Position numbers and translations under genes: made by a program | Notes under the pieces: model-generated | The model's input: only the letters and a program-made list of their open reading frames with translations | The model's database searches: none | Told to the model about the DNA's origin: nothing | DNA from: Solanum dulcamara | Lineage: Eukaryota; Streptophyta; Magnoliopsida; Solanales; Solanaceae | DNA: 64,000 nt | NCBI RefSeq assembly: GCF_947179165.1 | Contig: NC_077243.1 | Span: forward strand, 10,319,001 to 10,383,000 | Direction of reading: 5' to 3' | Shown: positions 21,056 to 32,640 of the stretch, piece by piece | How positions within the stretch are numbered: position 1 is the stretch's first letter | Layout: every line of letters begins with the position of its first letter

Positions 21056-22250
21056 GTCATATATGAGGAAACCAACCTGGAGACTAGAGATCCTATAACC
21101 AGATTCAATGGGAAAAACGAATAATATGATGATTTGTTGTGAAAAAAAAATGCATTATTTTTTATTCCCTCCCTATGATGTGAGTGCATTGTTTTTTGTA
21201 GTAAATTATGGATGTTGAGTTTAAAAAACTCTTAATAAAAAATTGTAGCCCGTATGGGTGGGGTGTTAAATTTACAGGAGCACTCTTGACAGATTTCACC
21301 TATGTGAGTGTGGAAGTAGGCCGCTTCCTATGAGAATTGAGCTTATTCTCAAAAGTACTCATAAAACCGGGATATCACAAGATCATAATGTGTTGACTTA
21401 TAAAACTCGAGACAACACCTTGATTACTATGTGTGAACAGTAATATTTTATGTCCCTTAAGGAGACATAGTTCAAGTCTAAGACCACTACGACTCTGGAG
21501 TAAATGTTATTGTTTCACTAAGTGGAGGTTCAATGCAAAACACACCTCTATTATATATAGTAGTCTTCCTTCAGCTAATAAACTATCTTATATAATATTA
21601 AAATAAGTGGGGGATTATTAGTTTTAGCATTTTAATATCAATATTCAGTGATACTAATTTGTATAAGTGACATATGTTATAATTCTCTCTTTAGTGCATA
21701 AAAATGCCTTTCATTATCATCTTTAGTTAGTGCAAGGTTATTCATTTCATTATGTATTTTAAACCTAATTATCACTAATAAGTGGTGCACTAAATCATAG
21801 TAATACACTAAATGATAATGATGGCATTCCATTATTTATTCATCTTTGAATGGTTTTCTCTCCTATAAATAGAGAGGTCTTATTTGTTTTTTTAAAAAAG
21901 ATAAGATAAGATTAAGTGCATTAAGTTTGTTAAAAAAAAAGTTCTTATAAGTTAAGGGAGGTGTTATTATTTGTGGAGCTTTAAACTCAACTCTTGTCAA
22001 GAGTTTGTTGAGTTACATTTTGTGATAAGGTTGTTGTATCCTGGAGGGGACAAGTCAAGAGGACTACTGCTGGAACGGTGAAAAGATTTACTACAGTGGG
22101 CTTGAATCTCTTTAAAGAGAGCGAGATATACTCGCCTCAGCCAAGAAGTGAATATATTTTCTTCATTTTATTTTTTAATTATAATTTGTAATCTTGTAAT
22201 ATCAACAACAATATGCAAGGTGGGTTGCCTAGGCAAATAATGTTTCTCTC
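21056..22250 (+). mobile_element. Post-pol region and probable 3' LTR of the truncated copia element
   Basis: About 550 bases of non-coding sequence follow pol. A purine tract (aagtggggga, 21604-21613) then probably marks the LTR start. The rest would be LTR, including a TATA-like cctataaatagag (21865) and a downstream block (ctggaggggacaagtcaagagg, gagcgagatatactcgcctcag) that looks like an R/U5 segment. The left end does not read TG and no partner LTR is present, so the boundaries are approximate. Confidence 0.5.
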
Positions 22251-22755
22251 TTTTTTGTTTTTTCTTCTAAATTGTTAAATATACTTCTTAAGTATCTTTA
22301 TTCATTGGATTAATGTATCTATATCTATCTATGCTACCTTAAAAACATGAACTCCTAAATCTAAAAGTTAAATTACTTTTTTATCCTTCTTAAAATTTAT
22401 TGGTTAATTACCCTAATTTAAAAATATATTAGCCTCGGTAAAACTCCAGCTTGTTGCAATAGTAATGAACAAATTGATAGTATCCATCCTAATCCACCCT
22501 TCCATACGAACGGATGTGTTTCAAACGCTTACTATTAATGGATACCAAGTTGCTTCAAGTGCCTGTTGAGAAGAGTTGTTACCATTTGATTTTAGTATCT
22601 CCTTAAAAGTTAAATCTCCCGGTGGCTCTTTCTTCTCAGTCATGGCCTTTCTACTGCACTTATGTAGTCGTAAGTTTTATGTAAATACCTTAATAAATTC
22701 ACTTTCGCCTTCTATACTTGTTTTTTCATGACTATGGATTTCACTGATTGGCCAC
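22251..22755. other. Intergenic with an exon-like minus-strand stretch
   Basis: On the minus strand, 22643 down to about 22530 gives an ATG-initiated open stretch of 37-40 codons (MTEKKEPPGDLTLKEILKS...) that runs into a GTAAGC donor-like site. It has coding-like codon content but no recognised family and no following exon. It may be an exon relic or chance. Confidence 0.3.
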
Positions 22756-22760
22756 TATTT

Positions 22761-23202
22761 TGCAAGATAGTCAATACGCGTTTTGAACGCGTAGTCAAAA
22801 AAGGAACAAAACGCGTTTTGAACGCATAGTCAAAAAGGGAGGTTCAATACGCGGACTTTACGCGTTTCTAGTTTCCTATAAATAGAAGACCTCTTGCCCT
22901 CATTTATCCCATTCCAGAAAGAGAGAGTAAGAATACAAATAGAGTTATACACCAAGATAAATATTGTAGTCTTGAGTGTCCTCTTTAGTAGTTGTTCCTT
23001 TTACAAGAGAGAAGTGTTAATTATTGTTTTCTCCTTGTATTTGAGAGCTGTGTACTCCATATTTTTATAGTGAGATCCTTCTACCCCGTGGTTTTTTCCT
23101 TCTATTATTTAGAGGGGTTTCCACGTAAAATTCTCGTGTCTAATTTATTTTCATTATTTTCATCATATCAAACTTTAGTTGTAGTGCTTCCTCCCCCCAA
23201 CA
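22761..23202 (+). repeat. 5' LTR of the TATTT-flanked copia element
   Basis: 442 bp, TGCAAGATAG ... CCCAACA. 22775-22875 is a tandem, CpG-rich block of acgcgttttgaacgcgtagtc units, each a palindromic AAAACGCGTTTT-type site. It lies just upstream of the TATA box (cctataaatagaag, 22876-22889). The arrangement is that of an upstream regulatory array in U3. Confidence 0.93.
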
Positions 23203-23379
23203 GTGGTATCAGAGCCCTCGGTTATTCTGTTTGTATTATGCGAAGGTATTATTTGTGAATAGTAAATTTGGTGAACAGTACTATTCACGTGAATAGTAAA
23301 TTTCGGTGACGGTACAGTTTGTCACGATTGTTCATAAAAATATTCAGAAACAATCTAGAAGAGTGTGAAGCAAATAACA

Positions 23380-24156
23380 ATGTCGAGTACAACAAAGTTT
23401 GACGTTGAGAAATTCAATGAGACTAATTTCTCATTGTGGAAAATGAAAATAAAAGCGATATTGAGAAAAGACAATTGCTTAGCTGCAATTGAAGGCAAGC
23501 CCACAGACTTTGTTGATGACAGCAAATGGAACGACATAGACAGCAACATAGTTGTTGATCTACACTTGGCACTAGCTGATCAAGTGTTGTCTAGTGTGGC
23601 AGAAAAGCGGACGGCGAAGGAAATATGGGATACTCTTACGGGATTGTATGAGGCCAAGTCTTTGCATAATAAAATCTTTTTAAAAAGAAGATTGTATACT
23701 CTTCGAATGGGAGAGTCCATGTCAGTTACTGAACACATCAATACTTTAAATACTCTGTTTTCGCAACTTACGACAATGGGTTGCAAAATAGAGGGGACTG
23801 AACGTGCGGAGCTTCTACTTCAAAGTCTACCTGACTCATATGATCAACTCATCATCAACCTGACGAACAATACTGACAGTCTAGTTTTCGATGAAATTGC
23901 AGCCGTTGTCTTGGAAGAAGAAAATCGGCGCAAAAATAAGAAAGACAGACAAGCAAGTTCACAACAAGCTGAAGCTTTGATGATGGTGAGAGGAAGACCA
24001 ACGGAACGTGACCCCAGTGGGGGTCACAATCATGGCAAATCTCAATCAAGAAGTAAGAAGAATATCAAGTGCTACAACTGTGGCAAGAAAAGACACTTCA
24101 AGAAAGATTGTCGGTTCAAGAAGAAGAGTGAACACCCTGAGCCATCAAATGCTTAA
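23380..24156 (+). pseudogene. Copia gag
   Basis: 258 codons from the ATG at 23380 (MSSTTKFDVEKFNETNFSLW) to a TAA at 24154. Particle-forming gag helices (HLALADQVLSSV, IWDTLTGLYEAKS) are followed by a basic linker and a complete CCHC zinc knuckle, CYNCGKKRHFKKDC. The gag frame itself is open. The stop separates it from pol in the same frame (pol resumes directly with ENVACTSDDGD), whereas copia elements of this type normally make one Gag-Pol polyprotein. So this stop is probably a lesion. Confidence 0.85.
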
Positions 24157-27100
24157 GAGAATGTTGCATGTACCTCGGATGATGGCGATATTTTATGTAG
24201 TGAGGCAATATCAAATAATGAAGGCAGAAAATGTTTTGCTGATGTCTGGATCATGGACACAGGAGCAACATGGCACATGACTTCCAGGAGAGAATGGTTC
24301 CATCAATATAATCCTATCTCAGGAGGATCTGTGTTCATGGGAAACGATCATGCTTTGGATGTTATTGGTATTGGGTCCATCAAAATAAAGATTTATGATG
24401 GCATGGTTCGCACCATCCAGGAGGTACGACATGTAAAAGACTTGAAGAAGAATCTATTGTCTTTAGGACAACTAGATGATAACGGATGTTCGTATAAGAC
24501 TCATGGTGGAGTCATGAGAATATCCAAAGGACCGCTTGTAGTGATGAAAGTAGAAAAACTTGCTGCAAATCTATATATGCTTAAATGTGAAACACACCAA
24601 GAAGGAAAAACATCAACCGCGTCAGCAAGTTCATTTGAAGAATCAACGATGATGTGGCATCGTAAACTTGGCCATATGTCGGAACGAGGTTTGAAGATTC
24701 TTGCTAAGCAAAAACTTCTTCCAGGGCTCAAAAAAGTTTCACTATCATTTTGTGAGCATTGTGTTACCAGTAAGCAAAATAGATTGAAGTTTAGCAGTTC
24801 CTCTACTAAAAGTAAGAAAATACTAGATCTGGTTCACTCTGATGTCTGGCAAGCACCGGTGGAGTCTCTAGGAGGAGCGAAATATTTTGTGTCATTTATT
24901 GACAATTACTCCAGAAGAAGTTGGGTGTATCCAATCAAGAGGAAGGCATATGTTTTTTCAGTTTTCAAAGAATTCAAAGCGCGGGTGGAACTTGAATCTG
25001 AGAAAAAGATCAAGTGGGACAGATAATGGAGGAGAATACACTGGTGATGAATTTATTAACTTCTGTAAACAAGAAGGTATTAAACGGCAGTTCACGGTGG
25101 CATATACTCCACAACAAAATGGAGTAGCAGAGCGGATGAACAGAACCTTGTTGGAACGGACAAGAGCTATGTTTGCAACTGCAGGGTTGGAAAAACCATT
25201 CTGGGCAGAAGCAGTCAAAACCGCCTGTTATGTGATCAATCGGTCACCATCAACCGCAATTGATCTGAAAACGCCAATGGAGATGTGGACAGGAAAACCA
25301 GCTGATTATTCTCGCTTACATATATTCGGAAGTCCTGCTTATATTATGTACAACACCCAAAAAAAATCAAAGCTGGATACAAAATCTAGGGAATGCATTT
25401 TCTTAGGGTATGCTGATGGAGTCAAGGGGTATCGCTTGTGCGATCCCACAGCCCGCAAGGTGGTAATCATCATGGATGTTGTATTTGTTGAAAATAAGAT
25501 ACAAGCAAAAGAAGGTAGCACTTCAAAAGAAAAATCAGAGACTACTACAGTTGAAGTTGAAGAAATAGAATAAGTTCTAGTTTCTTCTGAAGCAGCACCA
25601 GAGCACGAAGAACAAGAGCAAGCTGAGATCGAAACTCCAGAAGTTCGACGATCAACTAGGGAGAGAAGAGAACCAGCTTGGCACTCAGATTATTCTATGG
25701 AGAGTAATATTGCATATTGTCTACTAATAGAAGATGGAGAGCCTTCAACTTTTCACGAGGCTATGAAAGGCCAAGAATCATCTCTGTGGGTGGCAACAAT
25801 GCAAGAAGAAATTGAAGCTCTCTATAAAAATAAAACATGGAATCTTGTTCAATTACCACAAGGAAGGAAGGCCATTGGAAACAAATGGGTCTACAAGATC
25901 AAACGCAATAGTAATGATCAAGTGGATAAGTATCGTGCAAGATTGGTGGTGAAAGGATTCGCTCAGAAAGATGGTATAGACTTCAATGAGATATTTTATC
26001 CGGTGGTTTGACTCACAACAATTATAGTGGTCCTGGCGATGTGTGCTACATTTGACTTGTACTTGGAGCAGTTAGATGTCAAAACTGTATTTCTTCATGG
26101 ATAACTTGAAGAAGAAATTTATATGCTCCAACCAGAAGGTTTTGAAGAACAGGGAAAAGAGAACTTGGTTTGCAGGTTGAACAAATCTCTATATGGTCTC
26201 AAACAGGCACCGAGATATTGGTATAAGAGATTTGATTCCTTCATTATAAGCCTTGGATACAACAGACATAGTTCAGATCCTTGTGTTTATTACAAGAGAT
26301 TTGGTGATGAAGATTTTGTTATTTTGCTGTTGTATGTTGACGACATGTTGGTAGCAGGCCCCAACAAAGATCGTCTCACAAATTTAAAGGCACAGTTGGC
26401 TAGGGAGTTTGAAATGAAGGACTTGGGACCAGCAAATAAAATTCCAGGAATGCAAATTCACCGAGACAGAAATAATAGGAAGATTTGGCTTTCTCAAAAG
26501 AACTACTTGAAGAAAATCTTGAGACGCTTCAAGATGCAAGACTGTAAGTCAATTTCTACCCCACTTCCTATTAATTTCAAGTTATCCTCAAGTATGTGTC
26601 CTAGCAATGAAGCAGAGAGGATGGAGATGTCTCGAGTACTGTATGCATCAGCAGTGGGAAGTTTAATGTTCGCCATGGTATGTACAAGACCTGACATTAC
26701 ACAAGCAGTGGGAGTGGTTAGTCGATACATGGCTAATCCTGGTAGAGAGCATTAGAATACTGTTAAGAGGATCCTGAGATACATCAAGGGTACCTCAGAT
26801 GTTACAATATGTTATGGAGGATCAGACTTTACTGTTAAAGGTTATGTTGATTCAGATTATGGAGGTGATCTTGATAAAAGCAAGTCCACCACAGGTTATG
26901 TGTTTACTCTTGCTGGAGGAGCTGTAAGCTGGGTTTCAAAACTGCAGTCTATCGTGGCTACATCTACGACGGAAGCAGAATATGTAGCAGCTACACAAGC
27001 TAGCAAAGAGGCAATATGGATGCAGATGTTATTGGAGGAGTTCGGGCACAAACAAGAGAAGATTGCTTTGTTTTGTGATAGTCAGAGCGCTTTGCATCTT

Positions 27101-27298
27101 GCAAAGAATCCGATATTTCATTCAAGGACAAAGCACATACGAGTTCAGTATCACTTTGTTCGTGAGAAGGTGGAAGAAGGCAGTGTGGATATTCAGAAAA
27201 TTCATACTAATGACAATCTAGTAGATATGTTTACAAAGCCGATCAATAGTAACAAGTTTATATGGTGTCGATCTTCTATTGGCCTAGCAGAAACGTAA
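24157..27298 (+). pseudogene. Copia pol (protease, integrase, RT, RNase H), interrupted
   Basis: Protease WIMDTGATWHM is near 24247. Integrase has the HHCC finger (WHRKLGHM ... CEHCVTSK), HSDVW and DNGGEY, followed by NGVAERMNRTLLE. RT spans about 25740-26500 with KARLVVKGFAQ-type and LLYVDDMLVAG motifs. RNase H is near 26850-27290 (DSDYGGDLDKSKSTTGYVF, ATSTTEAEYVAA). Lesions: a frameshift at about 25010-25018, just before the catalytic DNGGEY; TAA at 25571; TGA at 26009; TAA at 26102; TAG at 26753. Otherwise the order and spacing are complete. No functional polyprotein can be made. Confidence 0.9.
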
Positions 27299-27371
27299 TA
27301 TTGCAGTAATTGGGTAGAAAGGATGGTGTGAAGACTTAATTGATTCTCAATTAAATCTTCAAGTGGGAGAA

Positions 27372-27820
27372 TGCAAGATAGTCAATACGCGTTTTGAACG
27401 CGTAGTCAACAAAACGCGTTTTGAACGCGTAGTCAAAAAAGGAACAAAACGCGTAGTCAAAAAGGGAGGTTCAATACACGGATTTTACGTGTTTCTAGTT
27501 TCCTATAAATAGAAGACCTCTTGCCCTCATTTATCCCATCCCAGAAAGAGAGAGTAAGAATACAAATAGAGTTATACACCAAGATAAATATTGTAGTCTT
27601 GAGTGTCCTCTTTAGTAGTTGTTCCTTTTACAAGAGAGAAGTGTTAATTGTTGTTTTCTCCTTGTATTTGAGAGCTGTGTACTCCATATTTTTATAGTGA
27701 GATCCTTCTACCCCGTGGTTTTTCCCTTCTATCATTTAGAGGGGTTTCCACGTAAAATTCTCGTGTCTAATTTATTTTCATTATATCAAACTTTAGTTGT
27801 AGTGTTTCCTCCCCCAAACA
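27372..27820 (+). repeat. 3' LTR of the TATTT-flanked copia element
   Basis: 449 bp. It is colinear with the 5' LTR but has a rearranged tandem acgcgttttgaacgcgtagtc block (27388-27465) with a different number of units, and lacks 9 bases near its end. TATTT follows at 27821-27825. Confidence 0.93.
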
Positions 27821-27825
27821 TATTT

Positions 27826-29688
27826 GTCTCCAATTTAAAAGTGTAAATTATTTTGGAATAAACTTCATATAAGACCGTACCCTTCTTTGAGCAGAGATGG
27901 TCTCAAACAGTTTACCAAATCAAGAATGTTCATGTATTTTATTGATTACTTTATAATCAACTGATTGTAATTTACTAATGTAAAAGATAAACTTAGGAAC
28001 TTCCGACCAGCTGGTTTTTCATGCAATTTTATATTCATTCTTCTGCGTCTCAGTCGTTCGGTCACGTATTTCTTTTTCTTTTGATGAGAAAAAGTGTACA
28101 AACTAACTTGCACAACCAATTATTTGGTCAAGTATTCATCTTTTTCATCACTTCTTTTGTCTGATTTGCCTTAATCTAAGTGTTTTTGAAGTCAAAACAG
28201 CTTCTAAGCACTTTTGGAGTATTTGGACAACATATAAAAGTGTATAAACACTTAGTTTTAAGCTAAAATGTTAAAAATAATCTAAAAGTCATAAGTTAGA
28301 ATTTTTAGCTTATGACTTTTGGCTTATAAGTCAAAAGCTAAAAGTCAATCAATATAGGCTCTATAGGTAAAAGGCTCAAATAAGCCATCAAATTTTGAGA
28401 AAATACTCATTTATACCATCTATTAAAAATCTGGCTCATCTATGTCAATTCCTTTTGAGAAAATGCTCATCTAACATATTTTTATTAGATGTTTCTCTAT
28501 GCAACAACTTATTTTTGTTGTTGCTCTTTATTTTTATTTTATGTTTATGGATAAAATAAATATGTTCAATAACCTATGATGCGTTTGACGTAATATCAAA
28601 TATAGTTGTAGTTCTACAATTTTCTATAACATTTGGCACTATGTAGATTCTATCTTAAGATCTGGAGAATTTGTGCAATTAAGTGATTTTGTATTTTCTT
28701 TTCATAAGGTAATTCAGAATCATATTCTACAGTATTTCTTATAATAAAATTTCCCTGATCTAGGCATAGTTTCTTTTTAGAAAAATAACGTGTGCGCTCA
28801 TGTGGTATATGCATTGGTGGTACTACTACGGGAACCACATTTATTATAAGAAGAATCCATCGGATATTAATTGTTCTTTTTTTCTCTTGTTAGTACTCTG
28901 TTAGCAATTGCTAAAAAATGAAAAGATGTTAAGAAGTGGCGACTTCAAATGCTCTTGTATTAATTCTGTTTTGACCAATTGAATGGTACAATCGCCAAAT
29001 ATAAGTCATGAGAAACTTAGCTTATGTTTATGATCTAGCCTAAGAATCAACCTTTCTCACTTGTTGTGCGATCTTTCCTATTGGAAGAAGCATGTTAGGG
29101 TCTAAATATTTAAAACTTATCCAAATTGAAAAATCGACCAAATTGATTTTCTTTGAGTTTGGGATGATGTAATTTTACATTTTAAAAAACTACTAGTATT
29201 TTGTTTGATTTTCATTTTGTTTTAAAAAAAATCAAACACATAATAGGCAAAAGTTTGTGCTTTGTTCTTTAATTTTTTTAGTTTTTCATTTAAACTTTTG
29301 TTATCATAATATTAATACTGTTTTGCATAAATATGTTTTTCATAATATAAAATACACGTGAAACGCACGTGTCGAAAAACTAGTTTTTAATAAAAATATA
29401 TCAGTATTTAACGACGTGAGACCTTATTTTGAGCTTATCTATTTCTCTAGTTGGCCACACTTCCAGAGTTGTCTTTAAAGAGATCTTGGTCGTAGAGTCC
29501 TGTTAAGTTGAAGGAAAGAATCTAACAAACTTAAATTTACTATATTTCTTCCTCCGTTTTAATTTGTTACTTATTGGTTTTAGCCGGTTTAAAAAAAGAA
29601 TGTCTCTGTTTGTTTTTTGAGACTTCTTCAGACTTTGAATCAATGTATTTCAAATGATATTTAAATAGGGCCTAAACAAACTTGGGCC
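27826..29688. other. Intergenic with MITE-like and Stowaway-like remnants
   Basis: No gene recognised. 28160-28370 contains complementary aagtgtttttgaagtcaaaac and aaaagctaaaagtcaatc type text, suggesting a decayed inverted-repeat element. 28370-28500 has a duplicated phrase (ttttgagaaaatactcat and ttttgagaaaatgctcat). 29545-29600 starts with a Stowaway-like end (ttcttcctccgttttaatttg) without a partner. Confidence 0.4.
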
Positions 29689-31288
29689 GTCTCCAAGAAA
29701 GCTTCCAATCATTGGAAATCTGAACCAACTTGGGCCGTTTCCTCACCGTTCTCTCCATAAACTATGGAAAAAATATGGTCCAGTCATGCTACTTCACTTG
29801 GGCAGTAAGCCAGTGCTCGTTGCTTCCTCTGTCGAAGCTATCATGAAAACTCACGATCTCGTATGCTCAGGCAGACCTAAGTCTAGCTTCGCTGATAGAC
29901 TCCTTTATGGCTCTAAAGACGTGGGCTTTAGTCCCTGTGGTGAATACTGGAGACGAATGAAAAGCATCGTCGTGCTTCATCTTCTCAGCAACAAAAGAGT
30001 CCAATCTTATTGTGATGTCAGAGAAGAAGAAACATCGAATATGAATGAAAAAATCAGACAAGTGAGTGATTCTAATTCTTCGAGTTCAGTGATAGATTTA
30101 ACAGATTGTTTCTGTTCTCTCACCAATAACATAGTTAGCCGAGTGGCCTTGGGGAGGAAATATAATGAAGGAGAAAGTGGAATAAATGCTAAGGTCACAC
30201 TAGATGAGTTTGGCGAAATTTTTGGCACTTTTAACGTTGGGGATTATATTCCGTGGCTTGAATGGGTCAATAAAATCAATGGTCTAGACACCAAAGTGGA
30301 GAACGTAGCTAAAATAGTGGATACATTTTTAGAGAGAATGATCGAAGAACACATTATTATGAACAAAAAAGAAGAATATACGAGTACGGGTGAAGCTACA
30401 GATTTCGTGGATGTTTTGCTGGAAATTCAGAATGGAAAGGAAACTGGCTTTCCTCTTCAAAGGGATTCACTGAAAGCTATTATCTTGCTAAGATCAGCAT
30501 CTCTCGCACTATTTGTTCCCTTCTTGGCGTGTTTTGTTAGAATAATTTTGAACATAGTATATTGTTTCATAGTTAAAAATTTGGTGACTTAGAATATTGT
30601 TATTCTTCCACATAATCATTTACACATGCTCCAGCTTCTTTGATTGTGTTTCCCTTCTTTTTAATGCGTAGGATATATTTTCTACTGGCACAGAATTAAC
30701 GTATACAGCTTTGGAGTGGACAATGACAGAGCTTTCGAGGCATCCAAGAGTTGTGAAAAAAATTAGAGGATGAAGTGCGACAATTAACACAAGGGAAAAC
30801 AGAAATAATAGAGGATGACTTTGGAAATATGCACTATCTTAAAGCAGTGATCAGAGTCCCTCAGGCTTCATCCACCGAATCCACTTCTAGTTCCTCGAGA
30901 ATCAATTGAAGATATAAAATTACTAGACTATCACATACCTGCTAAGACTCAAGTCCTTATTAATGCTTGGGCAATCGGCAGAGACCCATTATCGTGGCAT
31001 GATCCAAAGGAGTACCAGCCAGAGAGGTTCTTGAATAGTGATATTGATTTCAAAGGATTAAACTTTGAGTTGATTCCGTTAGGAGCTGGCAGGAGGGGCT
31101 GCCCAGGAATTACTTTTGCTATTGTGGTGATTGAGCTAGCATTAGCAAGGCTTGTGCACAAGTTCAATTTTGCATTACCAAAAGGGTCAAAACCGGAGGA
31201 TTTGGATATGACCGAAGCCAGTGGCATCACTATTCTTAGGAAATCACCTCTGCTAGCAGTGGCCACTCCATGCTCTAGTTATTATTAG
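29689..31288 (+). pseudogene. CYP71A-like P450 pseudogene, N-terminus deleted
   Basis: Exon 1 begins inside the hinge (tctccaagaaagcttcc at 29689, [10 protein letters not shown]) with no start codon or membrane anchor. The base just upstream (gggcctaaacaaa) matches the promoter of the copy at 33.4 kb, so roughly 300 bases of leader and anchor were deleted. Three codons are missing before IMKTHD. The intron donor after KAIIL is CT in place of GT (30488-30489). Exon 2 (from about 30672) reads TGTELT where AGTDTT is expected, and has frameshifts near 30760 and 30853. The heme loop survives as [11 protein letters not shown] (F to L) in the last open piece, 31031-31288. It is non-functional by several independent lesions. 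Confidence 0.9.
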
Positions 31289-31959
31289 CAGTGTCTCGAA
31301 CTTTAGGAGTTTCATCTTTTTTGGCTCCTTTGGTGACTCGAACTCACTTGCTTATATTTTATGCAGATAACTTATCTTAGGCACCAATATTTGCCATGGA
31401 ATATTACTTCCCAGTATGTAATAAACTGGTGACTCACTTTCTGGGTGTTTACCTCGGTCGAAATGTTCAAGCTGTTCTTTACGTATTTGTTAGTAACTTT
31501 TTATTTTTATTTTTTATGGCTATCTAGTACTATCTACTAGTAAGCCGTCTTGTCATTTGATATTTAACTATTCAATTAGAGCTTTTAACGTTTAGTTGGT
31601 ATATGACCGATTGCAAAAGAAGAAGGCTGAAAGAGAAGAGGTTTGACTTATCCTTTAATTAGTTGCTCAAATAAAATCAATTAGGAATAAAGAAATTAAA
31701 GAGATCAGTTCAAAAGAAAAGGTATGAATATGAATTTTGGAAACGAGTATTATTAGTAAGCAGAGCCAGGGCACTTAAAACAGAAAAATGTGCATAGCAT
31801 ATCAAATTGTACAGCCACCACAAAATGAAAGCCCATCTATTTGCTCTTTAGGACCAAGCTTTAGTTTTAATTACATGAAAATGTCAAAATGAATCTTCAC
31901 ACCCCCTTGAAACGAGTTCCTTTGTATTATACATCCAACATCCTACCTTGAAAAGAGTT
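31289..31959. other. 3' flank of the P450 pseudogene
   Basis: 31395-31460 (cccagtatgtaataaactggtgactcactttctgggtgtt) is homologous to the 3' flanks of the copies ending at 36701 and 42601, showing that the duplicated unit extends past the coding region. The rest holds no gene. Confidence 0.5.
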
Positions 31960-32640
31960 CGACACAGACATATTATCTGTTTTCATGAAGGGTTACTGTT
32001 CCATCATGTTGTGTAGCACGATCATTTAATCATGAAATAAGTCGAGAATGCGTGTGGTGGAGGTCAATAATATATATCATTTGAGAAAAATATGGTTTAA
32101 AATGTGAAAAATATCCACGATCTTATATGAAAATTCATTTGAGTAATAATATAGTTGATTCATTCACAAATATCTACCAACTCTAACTTTCGAGAAGATG
32201 GTGCACAAAATTGAGATGCGAAAATTCAAATTATTGGATTGAGGGGGAGTTAATAGATATTTTTTTTTTCCTCACAAGATTTTACCCCAATGGGGTTTCC
32301 TTGTAAAATTTTTAATGAGACATCACAAATACATATTATTAGATATGTGTACTCTTTTTTTTTCACTAGAATTTTTATCATTGAATTTTTTTAGTAAGGT
32401 TTTAACGAAACACATGATCTATCAAATAAAAATTCAAGGAGGTGTATTATAAATATATTTGTATATGTAGGAAGATTTAGAGAAAAAATTAGGAACTCTA
32501 ACTTTTGGGATCAAGTGAGTTTTCTCATATAAACGAAGGGTTTTCCTCATTGTAAAAATCATTCTTCAAAAAAAAAAAAAGCAGTCTTGTGTCTTTTCAC
32601 TACTATACTCTTCTTATTATTTTATAGTTTCATAACATTT
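31960..32640 (+). mobile_element. Decayed 3' end of a copia element
   Basis: 31970-32240 keeps, with many changes, the RNase H end seen at 3470-3780 (cgatcatttaatcatgaaataagtcgagaatgcgtgtgg, tcgagaagatggtgcacaaaattgagatgcg). A purine tract (gagggggag) and non-coding tail follow. The LTR probably starts at tgtattataaatat (about 32443) and runs to about 32640, with a TATA-like catataaac and a poly-A stretch at 32569. No second LTR. Confidence 0.6.

Larger units (their letters stand above)
22761..27820 (+). mobile_element. Ty1/copia LTR retrotransposon with two LTRs, defective
   Basis: 5060 bp. LTRs are at 22761-23202 and 27372-27820, with TATTT target-site duplications (22756-22760 and 27821-27825). 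The primer-binding site TGGTATCAGAGC (23204-23215) fits initiator tRNA-Met, and a purine tract (aagtgggaga) lies just before the 3' LTR. Gag, protease, integrase, RT and RNase H are all present in copia order but carry several stops and a frameshift. The LTRs differ by roughly ten substitutions in about 430 aligned bases plus two indels, so insertion was fairly recent. The gag style (STTKFDVEKFNETNFSLWK) is of the TNT1/Tork type; the lineage is tentative. Confidence 0.95.

Noticed and set aside
20080..22250. An env-like gene in the long post-pol region of the copia fragment
   Set aside because: No open frame of useful length between 21056 and 21604 on either strand.
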